Shown: positions 52,478-63,239, numbered from the stretch's first letter. The stretch is DNA of 64,000 nt from Aquipseudomonas alcaligenes MRY13-0052 (GCA_000474255.1 BATO01000004.1:110107-174106), one strand, 5' to 3'. The notes: generated by a model from the letters alone, not told the origin. Numbers and translations are program-made.

Positions 52478-53872
52478 TCAGCGTGCGGCGAGCAGTGCCT
52501 TGCCACGGGTGACGGCGGCGCGGACCTGGTTCGGCGCGGTACCGCCGATGTGGTCGCGGGCGTTGACCGAGCCTTCCAGGGTCAGTACGGCGAAGACGTC
52601 GTCGTCGATCTGGTCGCTGAATGTGCGCAGCTCGTCGAGGCTCATCTCGGCCAGGTCCTTGCCGGACTCGACACCGTACTTCACCGCATGGCCGACGATC
52701 TCGTGGCAGTCACGGAAGGGCAGGCCCTTGCGCACCAGGTAGTCGGCCAGGTCGGTGGCGGTGGAGAAGCCGCGACGGGCCGCTTCACGCATCACCGCAT
52801 GGCGCGGCTTGATCGCCGGGATCATGTCGGCGAAGGCGCGCAGGGAGTCGCGCAGGGTGTCGGCGGCGTCGAACAGCGGTTCCTTGTCTTCCTGGTTGTC
52901 CTTGTTATAGGCCAGCGGCTGGCCCTTCATCAGGGTCAGCAGGCCCATCAGCGCGCCGAACACGCGACCGGACTTGCCACGCACCAGCTCGGGCACGTCG
53001 GGGTTCTTCTTCTGCGGCATGATCGAGGAGCCGGTGCAGAAGCGGTCGGGCAGGTCGATGAACTGGAACTGGGCGCTGGTCCAGAGCACGAGCTCTTCGG
53101 AGAAGCGCGACAGGTGCATCATCGCCAGGGAGGCGGCGGCGCAGAATTCGATGGCGAAGTCGCGGTCGGACACGCCGTCCAGGGAGTTGCCGCCGACGGC
53201 GTCGAAGCCCAGCAGGCGGCAGGTGACTTCGCGCTGGATCGGGTAGGTGGTGCCGGCCAGGGCAGCGCTGCCCAGGGGCATGCGGTTGACGCGCTTGCGG
53301 CAGTCCACCAGGCGCTCGTGGTCGCGGCTGAGCATTTCGAACCAGGCCAGCAGGTGGTGGCCGAAGGTCACCGGTTGCGCGGTCTGCAGGTGGGTGAAGC
53401 CGGGCATGATGGTGTCCGCTTCGCGCTCGGCCTGCTCCAGCAGGCCCTGCTGCAGGCGGGTGATCTCGCCGAGGATGATGTCGATCTCGTCGCGCAGCCA
53501 GAGGCGGATGTCGGTGGCCACCTGGTCGTTGCGCGAGCGGCCGGTGTGCAGCTTCTTGCCGGTGATGCCGATGCGGTCGGTCAGGCGTGCCTCGATGTTC
53601 ATGTGCACGTCTTCCAGGTCGACGCGCCAGTCGAAGGTGCCGGCCTCGATCTCGGCCTGGATTTCCTTCAGGCCCTTCTCGATGGCGTCGCGCTCATCGC
53701 CGGTCAGCACCCCGGCTTCGGCCAGCATGGTGGCGTGGGCGATGGAGCCCATGATGTCGTGGCGATACAGGCGCTTGTCGAAGTCGACGGAGGCGGTGAA
53801 GCGGGCGACGAAGGCGTCGACGGGCTCGCTGAAGCGGCCACCCCAGGACTGGTTGGTCTTGTCGGTGCTCAT
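52478..53872 (-). CDS. argH: Argininosuccinate lyase ArgH
   Basis: ATG 53872 gives 464 residues. The start is [21 protein letters not shown]; the lyase signature [15 protein letters not shown] contains the catalytic serine, and [13 protein letters not shown] and [10 protein letters not shown] are the other two conserved regions. It releases arginine and fumarate in the last step of arginine synthesis. The upstream frame extension lies in the argH-algZ intergenic region and is not coding. Confidence 0.98.
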   Translation of the reverse strand: MSTDKTNQSWGGRFSEPVDAFVARFTASVDFDKRLYRHDIMGSIAHATMLAEAGVLTGDERDAIEKGLKEIQAEIEAGTFDWRVDLEDVHMNIEARLTDRIGITGKKLHTGRSRNDQVATDIRLWLRDEIDIILGEITRLQQGLLEQAEREADTIMPGFTHLQTAQPVTFGHHLLAWFEMLSRDHERLVDCRKRVNRMPLGSAALAGTTYPIQREVTCRLLGFDAVGGNSLDGVSDRDFAIEFCAAASLAMMHLSRFSEELVLWTSAQFQFIDLPDRFCTGSSIMPQKKNPDVPELVRGKSGRVFGALMGLLTLMKGQPLAYNKDNQEDKEPLFDAADTLRDSLRAFADMIPAIKPRHAVMREAARRGFSTATDLADYLVRKGLPFRDCHEIVGHAVKYGVESGKDLAEMSLDELRTFSDQIDDDVFAVLTLEGSVNARDHIGGTAPNQVRAAVTRGKALLAAR

Positions 53873-54098
53873 GAGTGGGCTCGGTGTTGGCGGTGAAAGA
53901 AGGCCGATGGCCGAAAAATTACCGGCGATAATAACAGCGTTGCTCGTAAAACCGGCGTGTCCCGTCCGACTGACCTGCCGGTCGGCGATTGTCGCCTGCT
54001 TCACAGTTTTTCATCGCCAACAGCATTTCAGTGCTTTATTTCGCCCGGCCGGAGCGCTCTGGCTTGCCGCCTGACGGGCGCTTACGGAAACTGGCCGG

Positions 54099-55181
54099 AT
54101 GCCTCCAGACAATCGCAACAAGGCGCGCGCCGCCGCGTCCATCGATGATTTCTTCCTGCCGGAGCTGTGCCTGCCCGAGGCGCTGCTGGGCCTCGTGCTG
54201 CTCGCCGAGCTGCTGGTGATGGTGCTGGTGCTGGCCGAGCCCATGCTGCCGAATTTCGACTGGGTGCGCCTGGCGCTGACCTCGCTTTTCGTGCAATGGA
54301 TCGTGCTGCTTTCCGCCGCGCTGCTGTGCCAGCTGCGGCCCTTGCTGGCCCGCATCCGCGCGGCGCTGGCCGGGATCATCTGCTGCCTGATCGTGGTCGG
54401 GCTGACCCTGTCCTGCACCGCCGTGGCCGACTACTTCGACCTGGGCGGCCCATTACCGCGCGCCGGCGAGGTCAACCTTTACCTGCGTCACGGACTGATC
54501 AGCCTGATCATGTCGGCGCTGCTGCTGCGCTACTTCTTCCTGCAGAGTCAATGGCGCAGGCAGCAGCAGGCCGAGCTGCGGGCGCGCATCGAATCGCTGC
54601 AGGCGCGCATCCGCCCGCACTTCCTGTTCAACAGCCTCAACAGCATCGCCAGCCTGGTGGTCATCGACCCCTACAAGGCCGAGCAGGCGGTGCTCGACCT
54701 TTCCGACCTGTTCCGCGCCAGCCTGGCCAAGCCCGGCACCCTGGTCAGCTGGGCCGAGGAGCTGGAGCTGTCGAAACGATATTTGTCGATCGAGCAATAT
54801 CGTCTCGGAGAACGGCTACAGTTGGATTGGCAGGTTGATGATGTGCCCGATGATTTGCCGATTCCGCAACTGACCCTGCAACCCCTGTTGGAGAATGCCC
54901 TGATCTATGGCATTCAACCGCGTATAGAGGGTGGGCTGGTCAGGGTGGAAGCGGAGTACAGGGATGGTGTGTTCCTGCTCTGCGTGAGCAACCCCTTCGA
55001 TGCGGGTGCGGAACCCCAGCCTTCACGCGGAACCCATCAGGCACTGACGAATATCGATGCTCGACTTACGGCACTTTTCGGCTCCAGAGCCAGTCTCAGC
55101 GTGGAGCGCCGTGACGGTCGCCACTTCACCTGTCTACGCTATCCTTGTGCGAGACTCACGCAGGAAGCCCGAGCAATATGA
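54099..55181 (+). CDS. algZ: LytS-like sensor kinase AlgZ (FimS)
   Basis: The 360-residue protein has about four N-terminal membrane helices (ALLGLVLLAELLVMVLVLAE and following) and a cytoplasmic His_kinase domain with ARIRPHFLFNSLNSIASLV; H174 is the phosphorylation candidate. The C-terminal LQPLLENALIYGI and following region is an HATPase. It lacks some canonical ATP-binding boxes, like P. aeruginosa AlgZ. With AlgR it controls twitching motility, alginate and rhamnolipids. It overlaps algR by 4 bp and diverges from argH. Confidence 0.95.
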   Translation: MPPDNRNKARAAASIDDFFLPELCLPEALLGLVLLAELLVMVLVLAEPMLPNFDWVRLALTSLFVQWIVLLSAALLCQLRPLLARIRAALAGIICCLIVVGLTLSCTAVADYFDLGGPLPRAGEVNLYLRHGLISLIMSALLLRYFFLQSQWRRQQQAELRARIESLQARIRPHFLFNSLNSIASLVVIDPYKAEQAVLDLSDLFRASLAKPGTLVSWAEELELSKRYLSIEQYRLGERLQLDWQVDDVPDDLPIPQLTLQPLLENALIYGIQPRIEGGLVRVEAEYRDGVFLLCVSNPFDAGAEPQPSRGTHQALTNIDARLTALFGSRASLSVERRDGRHFTCLRYPCARLTQEARAI

Positions 55182-55924
55182 ATGTCCTGATCGTCGATGA
55201 CGAACCCCTTGCCCGAGAGCGTCTCAGCCGCCTGGTCTGCGACCTCGACGGATACCGAGTTCTGGAGCCCGCCGCCACCAACGGCGAAGAGGCTCTGACC
55301 CTGATCGACAGCCTGAAACCGGATGTCGTGTTGCTCGACATCCGCATGCCAGGGCTCGATGGCCTGCAGGTGGCCGCGCGGCTCTGTGAAAAGGAGGCAC
55401 CGCCTGCGGTGATCTTCTGCACCGCCCATGACGAATTCGCCCTGGATGCCTTCCAGGTCAGCGCCGTGGGTTACCTGGTCAAGCCGGTGCGGCCGGAGTC
55501 CCTGGCCGAAGCCCTGAAGAAGGCCGAGCGCCCGAACCGGGTGCAACTGGCGGCGCTGACCCGTCCCGCTGCCGAAAGCGGCACCGGGCCCCGCTCCCAC
55601 ATCAGCGCGCGGACCCGCAAGGGCATCGAGCTGATCCCCCTGGACCAGGTGATCTACTTCATCGCCGACCACAAGTACGTGACCCTGCGTCACGAGCACG
55701 GCGAGGTGTTGCTGGATGAACCCCTGAAGGCGCTGGAAGACGAATTCGGCGACCGCTTCGTGCGCATCCACCGCAACGCCCTGGTCGCTCGCGAGCGTAT
55801 CGAGCGTCTGCAGCGCACCCCGCTGGGGCACTTCCAGCTGTTCCTCAAGGGCCTCAACGGCGATGCCCTGACGGTGAGCCGCCGCCATGTCGCCGGCGTG
55901 CGCAAGCTGATGCACAACCTCTAG
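55178..55924 (+). CDS. algR: LytTR response regulator AlgR
   Basis: The 248-residue protein starts [20 protein letters not shown], with phospho-acceptor D54 (LLDIRMPG) and a K in LVKPV closing the receiver domain. The C-terminal LytTR DNA-binding domain contains [20 protein letters not shown] and [18 protein letters not shown]. It regulates alginate (algD), fimU operon and other genes. Starting ATG overlaps the end of algZ. Confidence 0.97.
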   Translation: MNVLIVDDEPLARERLSRLVCDLDGYRVLEPAATNGEEALTLIDSLKPDVVLLDIRMPGLDGLQVAARLCEKEAPPAVIFCTAHDEFALDAFQVSAVGYLVKPVRPESLAEALKKAERPNRVQLAALTRPAAESGTGPRSHISARTRKGIELIPLDQVIYFIADHKYVTLRHEHGEVLLDEPLKALEDEFGDRFVRIHRNALVARERIERLQRTPLGHFQLFLKGLNGDALTVSRRHVAGVRKLMHNL

Positions 55925-56021
55925 GACGGATAGCCGCAGGCGCCGGGTTTTCCACCCGCGCGCCGGCGGCTGTCTTGCCTGTTATCATTCCGGGCAGTCC
56001 TGCTTCCGGAAGTCATCATCC

Positions 56022-56960
56022 ATGTCCCGCGAGATTCGCATCGCCACCCGCAAGAGTGCCCTGGCCCTGTGGCAGGCCGAGTTCGTCAAAGCCAGCCTGG
56101 AGAAGGCCCATCCCGGGCTCAAGGTCAGCCTGGTGCCCATGGTCAGCCGCGGCGACAAGCTGCTCGACGCGCCCCTGGCGAAAATCGGCGGCAAGGGCCT
56201 GTTCGTCAAGGAACTGGAAACCGCCCTGCTGGAGGACGAGGCCGATATCGCCGTGCACTCCATGAAGGACGTGCCCATGGACTTCCCCGATGGCCTTGGC
56301 CTGTTCTGCATCTGTGAGCGCGAAGACCCGCGCGACGCCTTCGTCTCCAACACCTTCGACAGCCTTGACGCGCTGCCCGCCGGTGCCGTGGTCGGCACCT
56401 CCAGCCTGCGTCGCCAGGCCCAGCTGCTGGCGCGTCGTCCGGACCTGAAGATCCAGTTCCTGCGGGGCAACGTGAACACCCGCCTGGCCAAGCTCGATGC
56501 CGGCGAATACGACGCCATCATCCTCGCTGCCGCCGGCCTGATCCGCCTCGGCTTCCAGGACCGCATCCGCTCCTCCATCAGCGTCGACGACAGCCTGCCG
56601 GCCGGTGGCCAGGGCGCGGTGGGCATCGAGTGCCGCACCGCCGACACCGAGATCCATGCCCTGCTGGCGCCGCTGCACCACCGCGATACCGCCCTGCGCG
56701 TCACCGCCGAGCGCGCCCTGAACAAGCGCCTCAATGGCGGCTGCCAGGTGCCCATCGCCTGCTACGCGATCCTCGAGGACGACCAGCTGTGGCTGCGCGG
56801 CCTGGTCGGCCAGCCCGACGGCGGCACCCTGCTGCGCGCCGAGTCCCGTGCGCTGGCCAGCGATGCCGAAAGCCTCGGTGTGCGCGTCGCCGAGGACCTG
56901 CTCGGCCAGGGCGCCGAAGCCATCCTCCAGGCTGTCTATGGTGAGGCCGGTCATCCGTGA
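56022..56960 (+). CDS. hemC: Porphobilinogen deaminase HemC
   Basis: The 312-residue protein begins [21 protein letters not shown], contains [34 protein letters not shown] and, near residue 242, [13 protein letters not shown], in which the cysteine anchors the dipyrromethane cofactor. It joins four porphobilinogens to hydroxymethylbilane for haem synthesis. It overlaps hemD by 4 bp. Confidence 0.98.
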   Translation: MSREIRIATRKSALALWQAEFVKASLEKAHPGLKVSLVPMVSRGDKLLDAPLAKIGGKGLFVKELETALLEDEADIAVHSMKDVPMDFPDGLGLFCICEREDPRDAFVSNTFDSLDALPAGAVVGTSSLRRQAQLLARRPDLKIQFLRGNVNTRLAKLDAGEYDAIILAAAGLIRLGFQDRIRSSISVDDSLPAGGQGAVGIECRTADTEIHALLAPLHHRDTALRVTAERALNKRLNGGCQVPIACYAILEDDQLWLRGLVGQPDGGTLLRAESRALASDAESLGVRVAEDLLGQGAEAILQAVYGEAGHP

Positions 56961-57727
56961 CCGGCTGGCGCCTGCTGCTGACGCGCCCCGCCGACGACAG
57001 CGCGGCATTGGGCGAGACCCTCGCCCAGTGCGGCGTGCACAGCGCCAGCCTGCCGCTGCTGGACATCCAGCCGCTGGCTGAAACCCCCGAACAGCGCACC
57101 ACCCTCCTCGGCCTCGACCGCTACGCTGCGGTCATCGTGGTCAGCAAGCCCGCTGCCCGCCTCGGCCTGGAACGTCTCGCCCAGCATTGGCCGCAGCCGT
57201 CTGCCGCCGTGCGCTGGTTCAGCGTCGGCGCCGCCACCGGCGAGCTGCTGGTAGCGGCCGGCCTCGACACCCACTGGCCGGAAGGCAGCGATGACAGCGA
57301 GGCCCTGCTGGCGCTGCCGGCGTTCGCCGAGGCACTGGCCTCGCCGCGCAAGCGCGTGCTGATCATGCGTGGCGAGGGTGGCCGAGAATTCCTCGCCGAG
57401 CGTTTGCGCGGCCAAGGCGTTGCAGTGGACTATCTGGAACTCTACCGCCGCCGCCTGCCCGACTACCCGCCGCGCAGCCTGCAGCGGGTGATTCAAGCGG
57501 AACGCCTGAACGGGCTGGTGGTCAGCAGTGGGCAGGGTTTCGAGCACCTGAACACATTGGCCGGTGATGATTGGCCCGCCCTGGCCCGTCTACCCTTGTT
57601 CGTACCGAGTCCGCGCGTGGCCGAACTGGCCCGCGATGCGGGCGCGCAAATCGTTGTGGACTGCCGGGGCGCCAGCGCCTCGGCTTTGCTGGCGGCGCTG
57701 GAAAATCATCCGGCCCCGGCCCCCTGA
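56957..57727 (+). CDS. hemD: Uroporphyrinogen-III synthase HemD
   Basis: The 256-residue protein starts with GTG ([21 protein letters not shown]), has the two-lobed pattern including [25 protein letters not shown] and [14 protein letters not shown], and ends [14 protein letters not shown]. It closes and inverts hydroxymethylbilane to uroporphyrinogen III. Divergent family, but placement right after hemC is decisive. Confidence 0.95.
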   Translation: MTGWRLLLTRPADDSAALGETLAQCGVHSASLPLLDIQPLAETPEQRTTLLGLDRYAAVIVVSKPAARLGLERLAQHWPQPSAAVRWFSVGAATGELLVAAGLDTHWPEGSDDSEALLALPAFAEALASPRKRVLIMRGEGGREFLAERLRGQGVAVDYLELYRRRLPDYPPRSLQRVIQAERLNGLVVSSGQGFEHLNTLAGDDWPALARLPLFVPSPRVAELARDAGAQIVVDCRGASASALLAALENHPAPAP

Positions 57728-57743
57728 TGCAAAGGATGGATAC

Positions 57744-58913
57744 GTGAGCGAAGCAGAACTGGCGAAAACCGAGCAGCAACCCCCGGCTTCCGAGCCCGTC
57801 ATTCCTCCCACCGCCAAGCCGGTTTCCCGGGGTGGTGGCCTGGCCATCCTGGCGTTGCTGGTCGGCGCCGCCGGTGTTGCCGTCGCCGGCTGGAGCCTGT
57901 GGCAGATCCGCAGCCTCGAAGCCCGTGACCAGCAGCAGCTGAGCCTGGTCGAGGACGCCCGTGGCCAGGCCCAGTCGCTGCAGCAGCGCGAGAAGAAGCT
58001 CACCGAGCGCCTCGACCAGCTGCCCAGTGCCGAAGAACTGGATGAGCGCCGCCGCCTGCTGGGCAACCTGCAGGGCGACCAGCAGCGCCTCAGCCAGCGC
58101 CTGGAAACCGTGCTCGGTGCCAGCCGCAAGGACTGGCGCCTGGCCGAGGCCGAACACCTCTTGCGCCTGGCCAGCCTGCGCCTCTCCGCGCTGCAGGACA
58201 TCACCAGCGCCAAGGCCCTGGTGGAAGCGGCCGATGACATCCTCCGTGACCAGGACGACCCCGCCGCCTTCGCCGCCCGCGAGCAACTCTCGCGCAGCCT
58301 TGAAGCGCTGCGCACCACGCCGCAGCCGGACCGCACCGGGCTGTTCCTGCAGCTCGGCGCGTTGCGCGAGCAGGCGGCTCAGCTCAACCCCCTGGCCCCG
58401 GCCTTCGAAGACAAGGGCGGCGTGCTGCGCAACATGGCCGCCGAAGGCGATGGCGGCAGCTGGTGGGCCGAGTGGCTGGAGAAGCTCTCCCACTACTTCC
58501 GTATCCAGTTCGACGCCGATCAGAACATCAAGCCGCTGCTCGCCGGCCAGGGCCTGTCCCAGGTACGCCTGGCCCTGTCCCTCGCCCTCGAGCAGGCCCA
58601 GTGGGCTGCGCTGCATGGCCAGACCCAGGTCTATCGCCAGTCGCTGAAGCAGGCCCGCGAGGTGCTGGATTCGCAGTTCAACGCCGAGAACCCCGAAAGC
58701 CGTGCGCTGCTGGCGCGCATCGATGAACTCGCCACCCAGCCGGTGGAAGTGAAGACGCCCGACCTCGGCGCCTCCCTCGAAGCGCTCCAGGCCTATCTGC
58801 AACGCAGCCAGCGCCTCGCCGAGCCCAAGGCTGCCAAGGCCGCCGCCGAGCCCGAAGTCGATGCCTCCCAGGACCCTGAAGCCGCACCGCCGGTGGAGGG
58901 CCAGGGCCAATGA
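57744..58913 (+). CDS. hemX: HemX family membrane protein
   Basis: GTG 57744 follows AAGGATG. The 389-residue protein has a Pro-rich cytoplasmic start, one membrane helix (GLAILALLVGAAGVAVAGWSL), then a long coiled region (QQREKKLTERLDQLPSAEEL) in the periplasm and a HemX domain (EAEHLLRLASLRLSALQD). It is often annotated as uroporphyrinogen-III methyltransferase but lacks that catalytic domain here. It overlaps hemY by 4 bp. Confidence 0.93.
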   Translation: MSEAELAKTEQQPPASEPVIPPTAKPVSRGGGLAILALLVGAAGVAVAGWSLWQIRSLEARDQQQLSLVEDARGQAQSLQQREKKLTERLDQLPSAEELDERRRLLGNLQGDQQRLSQRLETVLGASRKDWRLAEAEHLLRLASLRLSALQDITSAKALVEAADDILRDQDDPAAFAAREQLSRSLEALRTTPQPDRTGLFLQLGALREQAAQLNPLAPAFEDKGGVLRNMAAEGDGGSWWAEWLEKLSHYFRIQFDADQNIKPLLAGQGLSQVRLALSLALEQAQWAALHGQTQVYRQSLKQAREVLDSQFNAENPESRALLARIDELATQPVEVKTPDLGASLEALQAYLQRSQRLAEPKAAKAAAEPEVDASQDPEAAPPVEGQGQ

Positions 58914-60142
58914 GACGCACCCTCCTGATCCTGTTGCTCCTGGCCGCCGCCGGCACCCTGATCGGCATGGCCGTCGTCCAACACCAGGGCTATGTCCTGT
59001 TCGCCTACAAGGGCTTCCGCTACGAATCCAGCCTCTGGGCTTTCCTCGCCCTGGTGGCCGTGGTCTGGCTGCTGCTGTGGCTGGTGCGCGCGCTGCTGAC
59101 CCTGGTGTTCGTCTCCAGCGGCGTGGTCAACCCCTGGTCCCGGCGTAACGCCCGGCGCCGTGTGCGCCTGGCGTCCGAACAGGGCCTGCTGGACCTGGCC
59201 GAGGGCCGCTGGGCCCGCGCGCTGCGCCACCTGCGCCGTGCCGCCGAGGCCGATCCGCAACCCTTGATGTACTACCTCGGCGCCGCCCGGGCGGCCAACC
59301 GCATCGGCCAGTACGAGGAGAGCGATCAAATGCTCGAACGCGCCCTGGAGCGTCAGCCCCAGGCCGAGTTGGCCATCGCCCTGGCCCACGCCGAGCTGCA
59401 GCAGGAGCGCGGTGAAACCGACGCCGCGCTGGAAACGCTCAAGGTCATGCACGAGCGTCACCCGCGCCATCACCAGGTATTGCGCCAGCTGTTGCAGCTG
59501 CATCGCCAGCGCGGCGATTCGGCGGCCCTGGTGGGCCTGCTGCCGGAGCTGCGCAAGAACAAGGCGCTGCCTGAGTCCGAACTCAACCAGCTGGAACTGA
59601 GCGTGTGGAGCGACCGCCTGGTGCACGCCGGGCAGGCCGGCCTCAACGAGGGCGAGACCGCGCTCAACCCGTTGATCCAGGCCTGGCAGCATCTCTCCGC
59701 TGCACAGCGTGCCGAGCCACGCCTGGTGCTGGCCTTCGCCAATCAGCTGCGCCAGCTGGGCGCCGAGCCCGAGGCCGAAGAGGCGGTACGCATCGCCCTC
59801 AAGCGGGGCTATGACGAATCCCTGGTGCGCTTCTACGGGCGCCTGCGTGGTGCCGATCCGGCCCGCCAGCTGCAGACCGCCGAAGCCTTCCTCAAGGATC
59901 ATCCGACCGACCCGGCGCTGTTCCTCACCCTGGGCCGTTTGTGCCTGCAGAACAGCCTGTGGGGCAAGGCACGGGAGTATTTCGACACCGGCCTGAGCTT
60001 CTCCCGCGAACCGGAACTCTGCGCCGAGCAGGCCCGCCTGCTGGCACAGATGGGCGAGATGGAACGCAGCAACCAGCTGTTCCAGGAAGGTCTGGTGCAG
60101 CACCTGCCGGCGCTGCCCCTCCCCGGCGAACGCGTCGCCTGA
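58910..60142 (+). CDS. hemY: HemY, haem biosynthesis-associated TPR protein
   Basis: The 410-residue protein has two N-terminal membrane helices (LLILLLLAAAGTLIGMAVV and LWAFLALVAVVWLLLWL) and TPR-like helices over the remainder (ALRHLRRAAEADPQPLMYYL, then QMLERALERQPQAELAIALA). Proteobacterial HemY is distinct from the Bacillus oxidase of the same name. It is the last gene of hemCDXY and is followed by a hairpin. Confidence 0.95.
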   Translation: MRRTLLILLLLAAAGTLIGMAVVQHQGYVLFAYKGFRYESSLWAFLALVAVVWLLLWLVRALLTLVFVSSGVVNPWSRRNARRRVRLASEQGLLDLAEGRWARALRHLRRAAEADPQPLMYYLGAARAANRIGQYEESDQMLERALERQPQAELAIALAHAELQQERGETDAALETLKVMHERHPRHHQVLRQLLQLHRQRGDSAALVGLLPELRKNKALPESELNQLELSVWSDRLVHAGQAGLNEGETALNPLIQAWQHLSAAQRAEPRLVLAFANQLRQLGAEPEAEEAVRIALKRGYDESLVRFYGRLRGADPARQLQTAEAFLKDHPTDPALFLTLGRLCLQNSLWGKAREYFDTGLSFSREPELCAEQARLLAQMGEMERSNQLFQEGLVQHLPALPLPGERVA

Positions 60143-60145
60143 TGC

Positions 60146-60173
60146 CGCGCCGCCGTCCTGGCGGCGCGTTTCT
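60146..60173 (+). terminator. Terminator of the hemCDXY operon
   Basis: CGCGCCGCC, loop GTCCT, GGCGGCGCG, then TTTCT; just after the hemY stop and before the convergent dehydrogenase gene. Confidence 0.75.
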
Positions 60174-61249
60174 CAAGAGCCCTGGTAGCTGATGCGGTAG
60201 ATGGCTCCGGCCTGGTCGTCACTGACCAGCAACGAGCCATCCGGCGCTACCAGCACATCCGCCGGGCGCCCCCATACCTCGCCATTCTCCAGCCAGCCCT
60301 CGGCGAACACGCTCTGGCGCTTGAGGCTGCCGTCCTCGTTCAGCTCCACACGCTTGATGCGGTAGCCGATCTTCTCGCTGCGGTTCCACGAGCCGTGCTC
60401 GGCGATGAACAGGTTGTCGCGGTACTCGGCCGGGAACTGGCTGCCGGTGTAGAAGCGCAACCCCAGGGGTGCCACATGGGGGCCGAGCTTGGCCACCGGG
60501 GCAACGAATTCCTTGCACGGGCGCTTGCCGAACTCCGGGTCGGCGACGCTGCCGGCATGGCAGTACGGGAAGCCGAAATGCGGGTTGGGCGTGGTGATGC
60601 GGTTGAGCTCGCAGTCCGGAGTGTCGTCACCCAGCAGGTCGCGGCCGTTGTCGCTGAACCACAGCTCGCCGGTCTTCGGGTGCCAGTCGAAACCCACGGT
60701 GTTGCGGATGCCCCGGGCCACCAGCTCCAGGCCGCTGCCATCGGGGTTCATGCGGTGTAGCGCGGCGTAGGTGTCGGGGTCGCGCTCGCAGACGTTGCAG
60801 GGCGCGCCCACCGGCACGTAGAGCTTGCCGTCGGGGCCGAAGGCGATGAACTTCCAGCCGTGGTGGGTCTCGGCGGGGAAGGCCGGGCCCACCTGCTCGG
60901 GCTGGGGCGGTGCGTCCAGCTGCGACTCGATGTCGCGCAGGCGCAGGATGCGGCTGATCGCCGACACATACAGGTCGCCCTCGTGGAAGGCCACGCCGAC
61001 CGGCATCTTCAGGCCACTGGCGAGGGTGCGGACCTTGCCGCTGCGGGTGTCCAGGGCATACACCTTGCCGGCGGCATTGCTGCCCACGAACAACGTGCCC
61101 TCGGCGCCCCAGGTCATTTCTCGGGCGCTGGGCACCTGGTCGCTTAGCACCTCGATACGGAACCCCGGAGGCAGGCGGATCTTCTCCAGGGGCGCTTGGG
61201 CAAGGGCGATGAGGGGCAGGAACAACAGCAGTGCCAGTAACCGACGCAT
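60173..61249 (-). CDS. PQQ-dependent sugar dehydrogenase-like (sorbosone dehydrogenase family) periplasmic protein
   Basis: The 358-residue protein has a signal peptide (RRLLALLLFLPLIALAQA). The mature part is a beta-propeller of the soluble glucose/sorbosone dehydrogenase family: GFRIEVLSDQVPSAREMTWG, FHEGDLYVSAISRILRLRDI, FIAFGPDGKLYVPVGAPCNVC, then ARGIRNTVGFDWHPKTGELWF and DNGRDLLGDDTPDCELN. It presumably oxidises an aldose or sugar lactone with PQQ in the periplasm; cofactor and substrate are not proven. Confidence 0.88.
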   Translation of the reverse strand: MRRLLALLLFLPLIALAQAPLEKIRLPPGFRIEVLSDQVPSAREMTWGAEGTLFVGSNAAGKVYALDTRSGKVRTLASGLKMPVGVAFHEGDLYVSAISRILRLRDIESQLDAPPQPEQVGPAFPAETHHGWKFIAFGPDGKLYVPVGAPCNVCERDPDTYAALHRMNPDGSGLELVARGIRNTVGFDWHPKTGELWFSDNGRDLLGDDTPDCELNRITTPNPHFGFPYCHAGSVADPEFGKRPCKEFVAPVAKLGPHVAPLGLRFYTGSQFPAEYRDNLFIAEHGSWNRSEKIGYRIKRVELNEDGSLKRQSVFAEGWLENGEVWGRPADVLVAPDGSLLVSDDQAGAIYRISYQGS

Positions 61250-61354
61250 GGCAGTCTTCTCCGGATGGGTACCCGCAGCAGACTAGCCGGTCGTCTTGAA
61301 AGGCCAAGGGGCTTCCTCTACCGTAGCGGCCTCTCATCACTCCTCGGAGCCGCC

Positions 61355-61846
61355 ATGACCCTGGCCAGCCCGCGTTCCCTGTTCTTCGCCGCCTTCCTCG
61401 CCTGTGTCGCCGTCATGGGCGGTGCGCTCTACCTGGAGCACGCGATGGGCCTGGAGCCCTGCCCGCTGTGCATCGTGCAGCGGATCTTCATCATCCTCTT
61501 CGGCGTGGTCTGCCTGATCGCTGCGCTGCACGCCCCTCAGGCCCGTGGCCGTCGCGTCTACTCCGGGCTGGCGCTGCTGTTCGCCGCCGGTGGTGCCGCG
61601 ACCGCTGGCCGCCAGGTGTGGTTGCAGGGCGTGCCCGCCGACCAGCTCCCGGCCTGCCTGCCGAGCCTGGAATACATGATGGATGCGCTGCCCTTCCAGG
61701 AAATCATCAAGCTGATGCTGCACGGCACCGCCGATTGCGCAGAAGTCACCTGGACCCTCTTCGGCATGAGCATTCCCGAGTGGAGCCTGCTGGCCTTCGC
61801 CGGCTGCATCCTCTTCTCGCTCTACCAGATGCTGCGCCGCAGCTGA
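61355..61846 (+). CDS. dsbB: Disulfide bond formation protein DsbB (DsbH)
   Basis: ATG 61355 follows CGGAG. The 163-residue protein has four membrane helices and the first redox pair C36-P-L-C39 (EPCPLCIVQR); the second periplasmic cysteine pair is in LPACLPSLEY and TADCAEV. It reoxidises DsbA and passes electrons to quinones. This is the paralogue located next to algQ in Pseudomonas. Confidence 0.96.
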   Translation: MTLASPRSLFFAAFLACVAVMGGALYLEHAMGLEPCPLCIVQRIFIILFGVVCLIAALHAPQARGRRVYSGLALLFAAGGAATAGRQVWLQGVPADQLPACLPSLEYMMDALPFQEIIKLMLHGTADCAEVTWTLFGMSIPEWSLLAFAGCILFSLYQMLRRS

Positions 61847-61860
61847 CCGCCTCCCGCGCC

Positions 61861-61883
61861 GCGCCCGGCTCCTGTCCGGGCGC
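61861..61883 (+). terminator. GC hairpin after dsbB
   Basis: GCGCCCGG, loop CTCCTGT, CCGGGCGC, 15 bp after the stop. There is no T-run, so it may be only a weak terminator. Confidence 0.45.
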
Positions 61884-62131
61884 GCGTCCTTGCCGCACCT
61901 CCCCGCCTCTGATGCAGAAGCCACGCCGGCTGCGGCGTGACGATTAAACGCTCGTATGAAATTTTCCCGACCAGGTGCCTTGCTGGCAAACAGTCACGGG
62001 CATAATCTGGCCCGCACGTGACGCCGGAAAGCTGCCGTTTCCGCGTCGCCTTCCCCGTTTTTGCACCGATCGACAAAAAACCGTCTCGGAGCAGACGAAC
62101 AAGGCATTACCGAAAGGGAAGCGAGGACATC

Positions 62132-62596
62132 ATGCTCGAGAGTTGCCAGAACGCTCAGGAACGTTGGGGTGGGGTGCACCAGTTGATCGATCGCTGGTTG
62201 CTGGAGCGCCAGGAACTTGTCCGGGTCTTCACCAGTGTCAACGACAGGCCACAAGCGCCTGCGGTGGAAGACCTGCAAGGATTCTGCGAAGTACTGGTCG
62301 ACTACGTGTCGGCGGGCCACTTCGAGGTCTACGAACAGCTGCTCAACGAGGCCAAGGCCTTCGGTGATCAGCGCGGCCTGGATCTGGCCAAGCAGATCTA
62401 CCCCCGCATCGAGGCCATCACCGAGGTCGCGCTGGGCTTCAACGATTGCTGCGATGGCAGCGACAGCCGCGAAGTCTGCCTGGCCACCGAACTCAAACGA
62501 CTCGGCCCATTGCTGCACGAGCGCTTCGAACTGGAGGACTGCCTCATCGAAGTGCTGCACAACGCCCACCAGAACCAGGGCGCGCAGCTCGCGTGA
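62132..62596 (+). CDS. rsd: Anti-sigma-70 factor Rsd (AlgQ)
   Basis: ATG 62132 lies after GCGAGGAC. The 154-residue helical protein begins [20 protein letters not shown], and [26 protein letters not shown] and [21 protein letters not shown] match the Rsd/AlgQ family. It binds region 4 of RpoD in stationary phase and in P. aeruginosa influences alginate and siderophore genes. It converges with the FKBP gene. Confidence 0.97.
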   Translation: MLESCQNAQERWGGVHQLIDRWLLERQELVRVFTSVNDRPQAPAVEDLQGFCEVLVDYVSAGHFEVYEQLLNEAKAFGDQRGLDLAKQIYPRIEAITEVALGFNDCCDGSDSREVCLATELKRLGPLLHERFELEDCLIEVLHNAHQNQGAQLA

Positions 62597-62597
62597 G

Positions 62598-63239
62598 TCA
62601 CCGGACCTCGAGCAATTCGAGGTCGAACACCAAGGGGGCGTAGGGTGGAATCAGATCCCCTGCGCCTTCTTCGCCATAGGCCTGGGATGATGGAATCACT
62701 AGGTGCCACTTGGCCCCCACCGGCATCTCCTGCAAGGCGCTTCGCCAACCGGCTATCACGCTGTCGAGGCGGAACCATTGGGGCTTGTCGCTCGCATCGA
62801 AAACGCTGCCGTCTGCCAGCTGCCCGCGGTAGTTGACCCGCACCTGCGAATGCGCACCCGGCTTCGCACCGCTGCCTGCGCGCAGCTCGCTCACCAGCAC
62901 GCCGTCGGTCAGCTCGCGCACACCGTATTTGCCACGCTCCAGGGCGATGAAGCGCTTCTCGGCGGCGATGGCTTTCTGGGGGGCTTGGCCGCTCTGTTCC
63001 ATGCTCGCTTCATGGGCATCGAGCAGGTGCTCCATGCGCTGTGCATCCAGCTCCAGCTTCTCTCCGCGATAGGCCTGGGTAAGGCCTCGCAGCAAGGATT
63101 CCAGCTGCAGTTGCGGTGCTTCTTCACGCAGCCGCTCGCCCAGTTTTACGCCCATGCTGTAGGCGAGATCCTTCTCTTCATCAGCGGCTTGGGCGGTGAG
63201 CGCAAGCAGGCACAGACACAGTGAAACGACAGCGCGCAT
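62598..63239 (-). CDS. FKBP-type peptidyl-prolyl cis-trans isomerase, periplasmic
   Basis: ATG 63239 gives a 213-residue protein with a signal peptide (RAVVSLCLCLLALTAQA). The N-terminal dimerisation helices (DLAYSMGVKLGERLREE) precede a C-terminal FKBP domain with QVRVNYRGQLADGSVFDAS, VIAGWRSALQEMPVGAKW, and IPPYAPLVFDLELL. It is FklB/Mip-like and folds periplasmic proteins. Lies between algQ and algP, as PA5254 does. Confidence 0.95.
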   Translation of the reverse strand: MRAVVSLCLCLLALTAQAADEEKDLAYSMGVKLGERLREEAPQLQLESLLRGLTQAYRGEKLELDAQRMEHLLDAHEASMEQSGQAPQKAIAAEKRFIALERGKYGVRELTDGVLVSELRAGSGAKPGAHSQVRVNYRGQLADGSVFDASDKPQWFRLDSVIAGWRSALQEMPVGAKWHLVIPSSQAYGEEGAGDLIPPYAPLVFDLELLEVR